From: Mycobacterium pinniadriaticum
GTDB lineage: Bacteria; Actinomycetota; Actinomycetes; Mycobacteriales; Mycobacteriaceae
Assembly: GCF_026242045.1 (NCBI RefSeq)
Contig: NZ_JAPJDO010000017.1
Span: 58,862-122,861, forward strand
Length of the DNA: 64,000 nucleotides
Direction of reading: 5' to 3'
The position numbers were made by a program, and so were the translations under genes. Under the pieces are notes generated by a model. The model did no database searches. It was not told the DNA's origin and saw nothing but the letters and a program-made list of their open reading frames with translations. This document shows, one piece after another, positions 8,080-16,288 of the stretch (positions within the stretch are counted from its first letter, which is position 1; every line of letters begins with the position of its first letter).

Positions 8080-8847
8080 TCAGGCGAAGTTCGGCCGGCG
8101 CTTCTCGACGAAGGCGCGCAGCCCTTCGGCGGCCTCGCCGTGCTCGAAGAGAGCCTGAATCTGCTCCACCTCGTAGCGAAGGCCCTCGGCCAACGGTAGA
8201 TCGCTTGCGGCGCCAACTGTCCGGACCACGGCCCGCTGGGCGGGGGTCGACGCCGCGCATAACTCGGTGGCGAGCTCGCGGGCGACACCGACGGCCGAGC
8301 CCGCCGGTGTCAACCGGTCGATCAGCCCGATCCGCAGTGCCTCGGCGGCGTCAAGCTGGCGTCCGGTGAGCATGATGTCCAGCGCGGGGCCGCGACCCAC
8401 CAACCGGGGCAACCGCTGAGTACCACCCGCACCTGGGATGAGACCGAGCTTCACTTCCGGTAGGCCGAGCTTGGCGTCGGCAGCAGCGACCCGCAGGGTG
8501 CAGGCCATCGCCAGCTCCAGGCCGCCGCCCAGGGCGAGTCCCTCGATCGCGGCGATCGACAACGCGGGATGTGCGGCCAACCGGTCGAGTCCCGAGCGCA
8601 GTCCGTCACCGTAGGCCTTGAACGAGGCGGCGTCCACGTTGGTCATGTGTTTGATGTCCGCGCCTGCGGCGAAGAATCCTGTCAGTTCCGAGGACACGAT
8701 AAGAACTTTGGGCGCCGAAGCGTCGGCCTCGTCCAGCGCGGCGTGCAAACCGTCGGTGATCGCCGGGCCCAGGGCATTGGCCGGCGGCCGATTCAGCACG
8801 ATACTGAGCACCGGCCCGTCGTCCGACCAGCTGACGGCTTCGGTCAT
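8080..8847 (-). CDS. Enoyl-CoA hydratase
   Basis: A 255-residue crotonase with both catalytic glutamates of true hydratases: Glu111 in ALGGGLELAMAC and Glu131 in GLPEVKLGLIPGAGGTQRLP. It should add water across a 2-enoyl-CoA (or cyclohex-1-ene-carboxyl-CoA) to give the 3-hydroxyacyl-CoA, the substrate for the BadH-like dehydrogenase encoded directly upstream. In the cyclohexanecarboxylate pathway BadK fills this role, and the neighbourhood fits. The start codon at 8847 lies at the edge of a 59-bp tandem duplication, so its ribosome-binding region (GAGAAGGAGCGAGCGA) is itself duplicated upstream. Confidence 0.9.
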   Translation of the reverse strand: MTEAVSWSDDGPVLSIVLNRPPANALGPAITDGLHAALDEADASAPKVLIVSSELTGFFAAGADIKHMTNVDAASFKAYGDGLRSGLDRLAAHPALSIAAIEGLALGGGLELAMACTLRVAAADAKLGLPEVKLGLIPGAGGTQRLPRLVGRGPALDIMLTGRQLDAAEALRIGLIDRLTPAGSAVGVARELATELCAASTPAQRAVVRTVGAASDLPLAEGLRYEVEQIQALFEHGEAAEGLRAFVEKRRPNFA

Positions 8848-8961
8848 TCGCTCGCTCCTTCTCGTTCCTCGTTCCTCGGAACGCATCGGTCGACTCGCGG
8901 GGTCATTCGCTCGCTCCTTCTCGTTCCTCGTTCCTCGGAACGGATCGGTCGACTCGCGGGG
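8844..8961. repeat. 59-bp tandem duplication, MIRU-like
   Basis: Two 59-bp units (8844-8902 and 8903-8961) differ at one base. On the coding (minus) strand each unit runs from just after an ATGA to the next ATGA, carrying GAGGAACGAGGAACGAG and the ribosome-binding segment AAGGAGCGAGCGA. The right-hand copy therefore makes a 20-codon mini-frame (ATG complement at 8906) that stops on the TGA overlapping the ATG at 8847. The layout, filling an intergenic gap while keeping stop/start overlap, recalls mycobacterial interspersed repetitive units. Confidence 0.85.
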
Positions 8962-9720
8962 TCATGCCATCGTCAATCCGCCGCTGACCGACAGGGTCTG
9001 GCCGGTGATGTACTCGGCAGCGTCGGAGGCGAAGAAGGCCACCGCCGCAGCGACATCGGCCGGGGTGGCCAGCCGTCGCATGGGCACCGACCGGGTCATC
9101 CCGGCGAGCACCTTGTCAGCATCCTCACCGGAGTTGTCGGCGAACTTTCGCAGTGCCGGGGTGTCGGTGGGGCCGGGACACACGGTGTTGACGGTGACGC
9201 CCTTGGTCGCGACTTCGCGGGCCAGAGTCTTGGTGAAGGCGATGATTCCGCCCTTGGCCCCGGAGTACACCGCCTCCAGCGACGAGCCCACCCGGCCGGC
9301 GTCGGAGCCGATGTTGACCACCCGGCCGAAGCCTCGCTCCATCATCCCGGGAACCACCGTGTGGCATACCCGCAGTGCACCTTTGAAATTGATGTCGAGT
9401 ATCCGGTTCCAGAAGTCCTCAGTGGTTTTCACGAAGGGCATGAAGTCATCCCATCCGGCGTTGTTGACAGCGACCTCGATGTCACCGAGCTCGCCGGTGA
9501 CGCCTGCGACCGCGTTGCGGACCGACTCGGTGTTGGTGACGTCGACCAGCACGGGGATCGCCTCGCCACCGGCCGCGACGACGCGCGCGGCGGTCTCCTT
9601 GGCGGCGTCGAGGTTCAGGTCGGCGACCGCGACCCGGAAGCCGTGTGCGCCGAGGGTTTCGGAGATGCCGCCGCCGATGCCCTGGGCGCCACCGGTGACG
9701 AATGCAACTCGAGAGGTCAT
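8962..9720 (-). CDS. SDR, 2-hydroxycyclohexanecarboxyl-CoA dehydrogenase (BadH)-like
   Basis: A 252-residue classical SDR: cofactor motif TGGAQGIG at 9-16, NNAG at 86-89, catalytic Ser139, Tyr152 and Lys156. The stretch NNAGWDDFMPFVKTTEDFW and the following IxDINFKGALR resemble BadH, which oxidises 2-hydroxycyclohexanecarboxyl-CoA to the 2-keto form during alicyclic acid degradation in Rhodopseudomonas. Its neighbours include a true enoyl-CoA hydratase, and a BadI-like ring-opening enzyme is encoded at 36161, so the three steps of that pathway are all represented. It might instead be a general 3-hydroxyacyl-CoA dehydrogenase. Confidence 0.82.
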   Translation of the reverse strand: MTSRVAFVTGGAQGIGGGISETLGAHGFRVAVADLNLDAAKETAARVVAAGGEAIPVLVDVTNTESVRNAVAGVTGELGDIEVAVNNAGWDDFMPFVKTTEDFWNRILDINFKGALRVCHTVVPGMMERGFGRVVNIGSDAGRVGSSLEAVYSGAKGGIIAFTKTLAREVATKGVTVNTVCPGPTDTPALRKFADNSGEDADKVLAGMTRSVPMRRLATPADVAAAVAFFASDAAEYITGQTLSVSGGLTMA

Positions 9721-9754
9721 GTCTTCACTTGCCTTTCACTATCTTCCGCTGTTG

Positions 9755-10699
9755 TCAGTGGCAGGAGGGGCCGTCGGGATCGGGGTGCCAGTTCACCGGA
9801 CCGGCCACGATGCAGTGGCTGGTGAGCTTGCGGCCCAGAATCGTCTGCGCGGCGCGGGCGGCGTCGATCACGGCCGGAAGGCTGACTCCGGTGGCCACGC
9901 CCATCTCGTGGAACATGTTGATCAGGTCCTCGGTGGCGATGTTGCCGGTGGAGCCGGCCGGAACCGGGCAGCCGCCGAGTTCACCGAAGCTCGACTCGAA
10001 GCTGGTGCAGCCGGCCTGCAACGCGGCGTACGCGTTGGCCAGTCCCTGGCCGCGGGTGTTGTGGAAATGCGCGGTGATCTCGATACCGGGCAGCCGTTCG
10101 ATCGCCGCGGAGAAGATGTCGAAAACGTAGGCCGGGTGCGCCATTCCGGTGGTGTCGCCGAATCCGATCTCCCGGCAGCCCGCCGCGGCGAACTGTTCGG
10201 CGATTTCGAGGGTGCGTTCCATCGGGACCTTGCCCTCGAACGGGCAGCCGAAGGCGGTCGCGATCACGGCGGTGGGCTTCAGGTCCTCGGCGTCGATACG
10301 TTTGACCAGAATTTCGTTGTCGGTCATCGACTCGTCGATGTACCGGTTGACGTTGCGCTTGTTGTGGGTCTCCGACGCGCTGACGAACAGCGCGACCTCG
10401 TGGAAGCGCTCCCGGACCTTCAACGCGTTGTCGAGTCCGCGGCTGTTGGGAACGAGCACGGTGAGCGAGACGTGCTCGGGGACGTCGATGCCGTTGAGTA
10501 CCTCCACGGCGTCGGACAACTGGGGTATGACGTCGGGGCGCACGAAGCTGGCGACCTCGATGCGGTTGAGGCCGGTCTGGCCTAGTCGGTTGATGAGCCT
10601 GATCTTGTCGGCCGTGCTGATGATCTCGGGTTCATTCTGGAATCCGTCGCGCGGACCGACCTCGCGAATATGGGCCGTAGCGGGAAGTTTCGGGCTCAT
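9755..10699 (-). CDS. Hydroxymethylglutaryl-CoA lyase-like protein
   Basis: A 314-residue TIM-barrel of the HMG-CoA lyase family, which splits a 3-hydroxyacyl-CoA by a retro-Claisen reaction. Family features: EVGPRDGFQNE near 13 (metal and substrate arginine), EVASFV near 48, the HFHNTRGQG metal-binding pair, and the glycine loop GGCPVPAGSTGN carrying the catalytic Cys. The gene overlaps the CoA-transferase-like gene by 4 nt. In a terpenoid pathway such an enzyme could cleave a tertiary 3-hydroxyacyl-CoA made from an isopropyl or hydroxyisopropyl side chain; this substrate is inference. Leucine catabolism is the alternative, but no methylcrotonyl-CoA carboxylase is nearby. Confidence 0.87.
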   Translation of the reverse strand: MSPKLPATAHIREVGPRDGFQNEPEIISTADKIRLINRLGQTGLNRIEVASFVRPDVIPQLSDAVEVLNGIDVPEHVSLTVLVPNSRGLDNALKVRERFHEVALFVSASETHNKRNVNRYIDESMTDNEILVKRIDAEDLKPTAVIATAFGCPFEGKVPMERTLEIAEQFAAAGCREIGFGDTTGMAHPAYVFDIFSAAIERLPGIEITAHFHNTRGQGLANAYAALQAGCTSFESSFGELGGCPVPAGSTGNIATEDLINMFHEMGVATGVSLPAVIDAARAAQTILGRKLTSHCIVAGPVNWHPDPDGPSCH

Positions 10700-11922
10700 A
10701 GCTGACTGATCTCCTTCTCCAATTCGTCCCGGAATTCCGGTGCTGCGATGGTGACGAGGCGCCGAGCCCGCTCACCGATGCTGCAGCCGCGGAGATGCGC
10801 GGCGCCGTGTTCGGTGACGACGACGTCGACGTCGGCGCGTGCGGTGGTGACTACTCCGCCGTCGAGGCGGGGTTTGATTGTCGAACGTCCGCGGAATGTG
10901 GAGCGCACCGCGATGATCGAGCGCTTGCCGGTGAGGGCGGCGGCGCGGGTGAAGTCAACCTGGCCGCCGATTGCACCGACGTACACGCCGCCGCTGACTT
11001 CGGCGCCCACCTGTCCGGACAGGTCGACCTCGACGGCGAAGTTGATCGAAATCAGCGATGCGAGCTGTGAGAGCACCTGAGGGGAATGGGTGTAACTCGT
11101 CGGCAGGAACCGGATCGGCAGTTCAGGGATGCGTTTGTAGAGCTGCGACGAACCGAGCGCGGTGCCGACCACGATCAGCCCGGCGTCGAGTTCCTTGTGC
11201 CGTCCAGTGGCCACCCCCCGCTCGGCCAGCCGCATCAGGCCGTCGGTGATCATTCCGGTGTGGAAGCCCAGATCCTGATGGCCGGCAAGAGAATCCAGCA
11301 CCGCCGCGCCCAGCGATCCGACGCCCAGCTGGACCGTGTCGCCGTCGTCGACAAGCTCGGCGATGCACGCGGCGATGCGGCGATCGACCGCATCGGGATC
11401 ACGCGAGGGGTCTTCGTGCAGCGGGCGGTCGGAGGTGATGGTGGCGGCGAACCGGTCCAGCGGGATCGGCTCGGATCCGACGGTGGCTGGCATCTGGGCG
11501 TTGATCTCGGCTATCAGCACCGGTGTGTGCGGCACCGCGTCGGCGACATAGTCCACCCCGATACCCAGCGAGCATCGTCCGTCCAGGTCGGGAGGTGACA
11601 CCTGGACCAAGCCGACGTCGCAGGGAAGGTGGTGCTCGGCGAACATCCGGGGCAGCGCCGAGTAGTGGCACGGCACCACCTCGAGGCGTCCGGTGCGGCT
11701 GAGTTCGCGCAGCTCGCCGAGGCCGCCGTAGGACACCATCGACACCCGGTCCGGAATGGTGACCGCGAGCTGGTCGTTCCAGGACAGGCCGGTGAAGGTG
11801 CGGATCGGCCCGACGCGGGCGTTCTGCGTGATGAGCGCGTCCACCAGGGGGCGGGGCTCGGCGGCTGCCTGTCCCCACCACACCCCGTCGCCCTGCGACA
11901 AGAACTTGGTGAAGTCGATCAA
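10696..11922 (-). CDS. Acetyl-CoA hydrolase/CoA-transferase family protein
   Basis: A 408-residue protein of the acetyl-CoA hydrolase/4-hydroxybutyrate CoA-transferase family. It has the N-terminal and C-terminal halves of the family. The C-terminal part carries the EVSGG glutamate region, GAIGGQVDF and SIIAVRSTF. It probably moves CoA between an acyl product and a short acid, or releases it. The start is a TTG at 11922 whose last two bases begin the TGA stop of the thiolase gene (TTGA overlap), because the longer frame only adds thiolase-overlapping sequence. It lies between thiolase and the HMG-CoA-lyase-like gene, suggesting a late step. Confidence 0.82.
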   Translation of the reverse strand: MIDFTKFLSQGDGVWWGQAAAEPRPLVDALITQNARVGPIRTFTGLSWNDQLAVTIPDRVSMVSYGGLGELRELSRTGRLEVVPCHYSALPRMFAEHHLPCDVGLVQVSPPDLDGRCSLGIGVDYVADAVPHTPVLIAEINAQMPATVGSEPIPLDRFAATITSDRPLHEDPSRDPDAVDRRIAACIAELVDDGDTVQLGVGSLGAAVLDSLAGHQDLGFHTGMITDGLMRLAERGVATGRHKELDAGLIVVGTALGSSQLYKRIPELPIRFLPTSYTHSPQVLSQLASLISINFAVEVDLSGQVGAEVSGGVYVGAIGGQVDFTRAAALTGKRSIIAVRSTFRGRSTIKPRLDGGVVTTARADVDVVVTEHGAAHLRGCSIGERARRLVTIAAPEFRDELEKEISQL

Positions 11923-13121
11923 GAGGGAACTCTCTGCAGGATCGTTCCCGTTCCGAGGCCGCCGCCGCAGCACATGCTGACCAGACCCAGATCCGCTTGC
12001 CGCCGTTCGAGTTCGGCGACCATGGTGGCGATCAACCGGGCGCCGGTGGCGCCGACCGCGTGGCCGAGTGCGATTGCGCCGCCGTTGACGTTGACCCGGT
12101 CGGGGTCGGCCTTCAACTCCTGCGACCAGGCCAGCACCACCGAGGAAAACGCTTCATTGATCTCGAACAGGTCGATGTCGTCGACGGTCAGGTTGTTGCG
12201 TTTCAAGAGTTTTCGGGTGGCCGGGATCGGTCCGGTCAACATGATGATCGGGTCGACACCGACCGTGGTCTGATCGATGATGCGGGCGCGGATGGTCAGG
12301 CCGTGCCGGTCGGCGGCGTCGGCCGAGCACAGCAGCACCGCGGCCGCGCCGTCGCAGATGGGGGAGGAACTGCCGGCGGTGATCCGCCCGTCCTGCCTGC
12401 GGAACGCCGGCTTCAGCCCGGCGAGCGTCTCGACGGTGGTGTCGGGCCGCACGCACTGGTCGCTGGTGCGGGGTTGGCCGTCGAGGGTCATCGGCACCAT
12501 CTCGGCGTCGAAGCGGCCTTCGGTGATTGCCGTGGCGGCCAACTCGTGTGACCGCGCGGCGAATTCGTCCATCTCCCGGCGCCCGATGTCCCAGCGGTCG
12601 GCGATCAACTCGGCGCTCTCGCCCTGGTGGACGAAGCTGTAGAGTTCGCGCAGCTCCGGTGGCCACGGGTCGCCGTAGAGTTCGCTGATCTTGGTGGGGG
12701 AGTCGATGGGTACGTGACCCATGTGCTCGACGCCGCCGGCGATCACGATGTCGTGGGTACCGGATGCGATGAGCGCGGCGGCCACCTCGACGGCAGTCTG
12801 CGCCGAACCGCAGCGTCGGTCCAGTACGGTGGCGGGGACCTCGGGCGGGTATCCGGCCTGCAGCCAGGCGTTGCGGCCGATGTTGCGGGACTGTTCGCCG
12901 AACGGTGCGGTGCAGCCGATGATGAGATCCTCCACCGCGGCGGGATCGATCCCCGCGCGGCAGATCAGATCGGTGTAGCAGGCGGCCAGTATCGCGTTGG
13001 GATGCACGTCGCGGAACCACCCCCGCTCCTGGTGGGACTTCCCGATCGGAGTGCGCACCGCCTCGGCGATGAACACCGGCCGGCCGGCGCGGGTGAAGGG
13101 ACCGTTGACGGGGGTCGCCAC
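11919..13121 (-). CDS. Acetyl-CoA acyltransferase (thiolase)
   Basis: A 400-residue degradative-type thiolase that cleaves 3-ketoacyl-CoA with CoA. The nucleophilic cysteine is Cys104 in DRRCGSAQ. The histidine loop is NEAFSS, the second histidine lies in GGAIALGHAVGATGAR, and the acid/base cysteine is in MCCGGGLGTG. The start is GTG 13121, one base after the stop of the SDR gene; the ribosome-binding site is weak, consistent with translational coupling. Together with the SDR and acyl-CoA dehydrogenase upstream it provides a full beta-oxidation cycle. Confidence 0.93.
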   Translation of the reverse strand: MATPVNGPFTRAGRPVFIAEAVRTPIGKSHQERGWFRDVHPNAILAACYTDLICRAGIDPAAVEDLIIGCTAPFGEQSRNIGRNAWLQAGYPPEVPATVLDRRCGSAQTAVEVAAALIASGTHDIVIAGGVEHMGHVPIDSPTKISELYGDPWPPELRELYSFVHQGESAELIADRWDIGRREMDEFAARSHELAATAITEGRFDAEMVPMTLDGQPRTSDQCVRPDTTVETLAGLKPAFRRQDGRITAGSSSPICDGAAAVLLCSADAADRHGLTIRARIIDQTTVGVDPIIMLTGPIPATRKLLKRNNLTVDDIDLFEINEAFSSVVLAWSQELKADPDRVNVNGGAIALGHAVGATGARLIATMVAELERRQADLGLVSMCCGGGLGTGTILQRVPS

Positions 13122-13122
13122 G

Positions 13123-13896
13123 CTAGATCACCGTCCCGCCGTCGACCGGCAGCACCTGGCCGGTGATGTAGGACCCGGCGTCGGAAGCCAGGAAGAGGAA
13201 ACTGGGTGCGATCTCCTCCGGGGTTGCCCACCGCCCCAGCGGAATACGCGCCAGCGTCTTGGCTGCCAGCTTCTCGTTGGACCGGATCTTCTCGGTCATC
13301 GCGGTGGCTGCCAGCGGGGCGATCGCGTTGACCGTGACCGATTTGCGGGCCAGCTCCTTGGCCAGCGACTTGGTGAGCCCGACGATCCCGGCCTTCGCCG
13401 CGCCGTAGTTGACCTGACCGATCGTTCCGGTCAGCCCCGCGGCGGAGGTGACATTGATGATGCGCCCGGTCCCGTCATCCGGCAGCAGACCCTGCGCGGC
13501 GTGACTGCACAGGAAGCTACCGACGAGATGGATGTCGATGATGCGCCGGAAGGTCTCCTCCGTCTGGTCGGCCAGCATGGCCGGGGCGATGGCCCCGGCG
13601 TTGTTGACGAGGATGTGCAGAGTTCCGCCGGCTAGTGCGGCGGCGCGGTCGGCAGCCTCGACCGTGGCCGCGGCATCGCGAACGTCGAAGGCGAACGGCT
13701 CGGCTCGGCCGCCGCCGCCGGTGATCAGGTCCGCCACCGCGGCGGCGGCGTCCTTGTCGATGTCAGTGACCAGCACCGCGGCACCCGCGGCGGCGAACGC
13801 GCGCGCGACCGCGGCGCCGACACCACCACCGGCGCCGGTCACGAGGGCCGAACGCCGGTCCAGGCGAAACGCGGCCGCCAGCTCAGCATTGGTCAT
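13123..13896 (-). CDS. SDR-family 3-hydroxyacyl-CoA dehydrogenase-like protein
   Basis: A 257-residue classical SDR with TGAGGGVG at 20-27, NNAG at 98-101, and Ser151, Tyr164 and Lys168 as the catalytic set. A C-terminal ITGQVLPVDGG segment is typical of FabG-like enzymes. It begins inside the stop of the acyl-CoA dehydrogenase gene (TGATG) and is followed one base later by the thiolase gene. That order supports 3-hydroxyacyl-CoA oxidation just before thiolysis. The substrate specificity cannot be read. Confidence 0.88.
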   Translation of the reverse strand: MTNAELAAAFRLDRRSALVTGAGGGVGAAVARAFAAAGAAVLVTDIDKDAAAAVADLITGGGGRAEPFAFDVRDAAATVEAADRAAALAGGTLHILVNNAGAIAPAMLADQTEETFRRIIDIHLVGSFLCSHAAQGLLPDDGTGRIINVTSAAGLTGTIGQVNYGAAKAGIVGLTKSLAKELARKSVTVNAIAPLAATAMTEKIRSNEKLAAKTLARIPLGRWATPEEIAPSFLFLASDAGSYITGQVLPVDGGTVI

Positions 13897-15062
13897 CAGT
13901 AACTCCTCGGCATGCCGAGGACGTGTGATCCCAGGAAATTGAGGATCATCTCCTGGCTGATCGGTGCGATCCGGGTCAGTCGGGCCTCGCGGAAGTAGCG
14001 GGCCACGTGGTATTCCTCGGAGTAACCCATCCCGCCGTGGGTCTGCAACGCGCGGTCGGCGGCGTCGAAACCGGCCTCAGCGCACAGGTACTTGGCGGTG
14101 TTGGCCTCTCTCCCACAGGGTTTGCCAAGGTCGTAGAGCCAGGTCGCCTTGCGCAACATCAACTCCGCGGCGTCGAGTTTGGCCAGCGAGTCGGCCAGCG
14201 GGAACTGAATGCCCTGGTTCATTCCGATCGGCCTACCGAACACCTCGCGCTCGTTGCCGTAGCGAACGGCCGCGCGGAGGGCGGCGCGGCCGATGCCGAG
14301 CGCTTCGGCGGCGATGAGGCAGCGCTCCGGATTGAGGCCGTCGAGGATGTACTTGAAACCTTCGCCTTCCTCGCCGACGCGGTCCTCGACCGGAATCTCC
14401 AAGCCGTCGATGAACAGCTCGTTTGAGCTCACCGCATTGCGGCCCATCTTGGGGATCGGCCGGACGTCGACCTTGTCGCGATCCAGATCGGTGAGGAACA
14501 GCGTCAGGCCATCGGTCTTGCGGGGCGAGTCCTCGAACTTCGTGGTGCGGGTCAGCAACAGGATCTTCTCGGACTCCATCGCCTTGGAGATCCACACCTT
14601 GCGGCCATTGACGATGTAGCGGTCGCCGTCGCGCTTGGCGAAGGTGGTGATCCGGGTGGTGTCCAGCCCGGCGCCCGGCTCGGTCACGCCGAAGCAGACG
14701 TGCAGGTCGCCGTTGACGATGCGGGGCAGGGTTCGCCCCTTGAGTTCCTCGGACCCGTGCACGATCACCGGGTGCATGCCGAAGATCGACATGTGGATCG
14801 AACTGGCTCCGTTCATCCCGGCGCCGGACGCGGCGACCGCCTCCAACAGCAAGCACGCCTCGGTGATGCCGTACCCGTGGCCGCCGTATTCCTCCGGGGT
14901 CGTGATACCCAGCCAGCCGCCGTCGGCGAAGGCGTCGTAGAACTCCTGCGGGAACTCGTGGTTATGGTCCCTGGTCATCCAGTAGTGGTCGTCGAACTTG
15001 CCGGCCAGCTCCGCCACTGCGGAGCGGATGGTCTGCTGGTCGTCGGTGAGTTCGAAGTCCAC
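13896..15062 (-). CDS. Acyl-CoA dehydrogenase
   Basis: A 388-residue FAD-dependent acyl-CoA dehydrogenase that introduces the alpha-beta double bond. Family signatures are VTEPGAGLDTTR and NGRKVWISKAM (FAD/substrate), YGNEREVFGRPIGMNQGIQ and ALQTHGGMGYSEEY. The C-terminal APISQEMILNFLG occupies the position where YEGT would lie in short-chain enzymes, so the exact base is uncertain. It is the first gene of the leftward run from 15062 to at least 5291. A TGGACAGACCA operator is found 44 bp upstream of its start. Confidence 0.93.
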   Translation of the reverse strand: MDFELTDDQQTIRSAVAELAGKFDDHYWMTRDHNHEFPQEFYDAFADGGWLGITTPEEYGGHGYGITEACLLLEAVAASGAGMNGASSIHMSIFGMHPVIVHGSEELKGRTLPRIVNGDLHVCFGVTEPGAGLDTTRITTFAKRDGDRYIVNGRKVWISKAMESEKILLLTRTTKFEDSPRKTDGLTLFLTDLDRDKVDVRPIPKMGRNAVSSNELFIDGLEIPVEDRVGEEGEGFKYILDGLNPERCLIAAEALGIGRAALRAAVRYGNEREVFGRPIGMNQGIQFPLADSLAKLDAAELMLRKATWLYDLGKPCGREANTAKYLCAEAGFDAADRALQTHGGMGYSEEYHVARYFREARLTRIAPISQEMILNFLGSHVLGMPRSY

Positions 15063-15105
15063 GGTGGCTCTCCAGGTCGAGGCGTCTTTGTGCGAATGAT
15101 ACTAA

Positions 15106-15116
15106 TGGACAGACCA
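15106..15116. promoter_or_regulatory. GntR/FadR-type operator, site 2
   Basis: TGGACAGACCA differs from the consensus TGGTCnGACCA at one base in the left arm. It sits in the 73-bp gap between two acyl-CoA dehydrogenase genes, 44 bp before the start at 15062, where it could cover the promoter of the leftward operon (thiolase, CoA-transferase, HMG-CoA-lyase-like, BadH-like and crotonase genes). Confidence 0.5.
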
Positions 15117-15135
15117 AAATGGAAGGCCTGCGGTC

Positions 15136-16218
15136 TCAGGCGAACGCCGGCACCAGTGGCAGCAGGCAAGCGATGCGTTCGTTCCAGGCATCCGGGCTGC
15201 CGAACAGGATGCGGTCGAGTTTGGCCCGCTTGTAAAACAACTGGAGGTCGTACTCCCAGGTGTATCCGATCGCGCCATGAACCGTGAGTGCGGAGTCGGC
15301 GAGTTCGGCGCAGTGCTGGGTGACCTGGGCCTTCGCCGCCGCGGCATGCAGTCGCGCGTCGGCGGCACCCTCTTGAGTCGAGGCGCCCGCCAAAAGCGTT
15401 ATCGAATAGGAGGATTCGACGGTCACCAGCATCTGCGCGGCGGCGTGCTTCACGGCCTGGAACGCGGCGATGGGCCTGCCGAACTGCTTGCGTTGCTTGG
15501 CGTACTCCACCGTCATGTTCAGCATGCGTTCGGCGGCGCCCAGCGCGTCGGCCGCCACCAGGACGGCCGCGCGGTCGGCCAGCCGAGCCCATGTTTTCTC
15601 GGCGCTCTCGGTCTCGAGGAGACGCGCCGGCGCTTCGTTGAACATCACATCCGCTGCACTTCGGGAGCGGTCCAGCACCTCACGGGGACTGACGTCCACT
15701 CCGGGCGCATCTCGGTCAACGACCAGCAGGCGGTGGCCATCGCCGTTTCGTGCCGGCAGAACGAACCGGACGGCGTCGTCTGCGGCGAGCACGCACGGAA
15801 CCTCGCCGCTAACCGTGCCGCGATGCCACCGCAGCGGCGAGACGGCCGACGGAATCCGGTCGCAGCGCACGGCCGCGACGGTCAATTCACCGCTCTCGAG
15901 GGCCGCGCGGCTCAGGTCCGGCTCGACACCCAGCGCCACGTCCGCCACCGCTCGGGCCAGCCAGCGCCCGGAAGGTGCCGCAGCGCGGCCCAGTTCGCGG
16001 GCGGAGAGGATCAGCTCCAATAGGCCGCCGCCCTGACCTCCGCGGGATTCCTCGAATCCCACCCCGGCCCAACCCTCTTCGACCATCGCGTTATCGAAGC
16101 TGCGGTGATCTCCGGCGTCGAACCAGGAGCGAAGCTGCTCCGAAGCCGTCTGCCCGCGGAGCCAGTTGCGCAACGAATCCGCGTACAGCTGCTGTTCGTC
16201 GGACAGTTCCCAGTGCAT
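15136..16218 (-). CDS. Acyl-CoA dehydrogenase, divergent (partner-subunit type)
   Basis: A 360-residue acyl-CoA dehydrogenase homologue resembling the shorter FadE subunits that form alpha2-beta2 complexes in mycobacterial steroid degradation. The C-terminal half is well conserved (YAKQRKQFGRPIAAFQAVKH, then LTVHGAIGYTWEYDLQ). The middle is divergent, and the end reads LFGSPDAWNERIA without an obvious base in a YEGT position. It may pair with the larger dehydrogenase encoded at 18987. It is divergent from the GntR gene across a 70-bp region holding operator site 3. Confidence 0.85.
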   Translation of the reverse strand: MHWELSDEQQLYADSLRNWLRGQTASEQLRSWFDAGDHRSFDNAMVEEGWAGVGFEESRGGQGGGLLELILSARELGRAAAPSGRWLARAVADVALGVEPDLSRAALESGELTVAAVRCDRIPSAVSPLRWHRGTVSGEVPCVLAADDAVRFVLPARNGDGHRLLVVDRDAPGVDVSPREVLDRSRSAADVMFNEAPARLLETESAEKTWARLADRAAVLVAADALGAAERMLNMTVEYAKQRKQFGRPIAAFQAVKHAAAQMLVTVESSYSITLLAGASTQEGAADARLHAAAAKAQVTQHCAELADSALTVHGAIGYTWEYDLQLFYKRAKLDRILFGSPDAWNERIACLLPLVPAFA

Positions 16219-16255
16219 TCACTTCTCCGAAGGTCGTCGGTGTGGTCAGGTGCTA

Positions 16256-16274
16256 AGGTCAGACCAATAGGTCA
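16256..16274. promoter_or_regulatory. GntR/FadR-type operator, site 3 (autoregulatory)
   Basis: AGGTCAGACCA (16256-16266) is followed at once by a further GGTC half-site (GACCAATAGGTC, 16262-16273), giving overlapping inverted repeats. It lies in the 70-bp intergenic region between the acyl-CoA dehydrogenase start (16218, minus) and the GntR start (16289, plus), close to the GntR ribosome-binding site. This placement suggests autoregulation plus control of the divergent gene. Confidence 0.6.
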
Positions 16275-16288
16275 ATCGAGGAGGCGTG

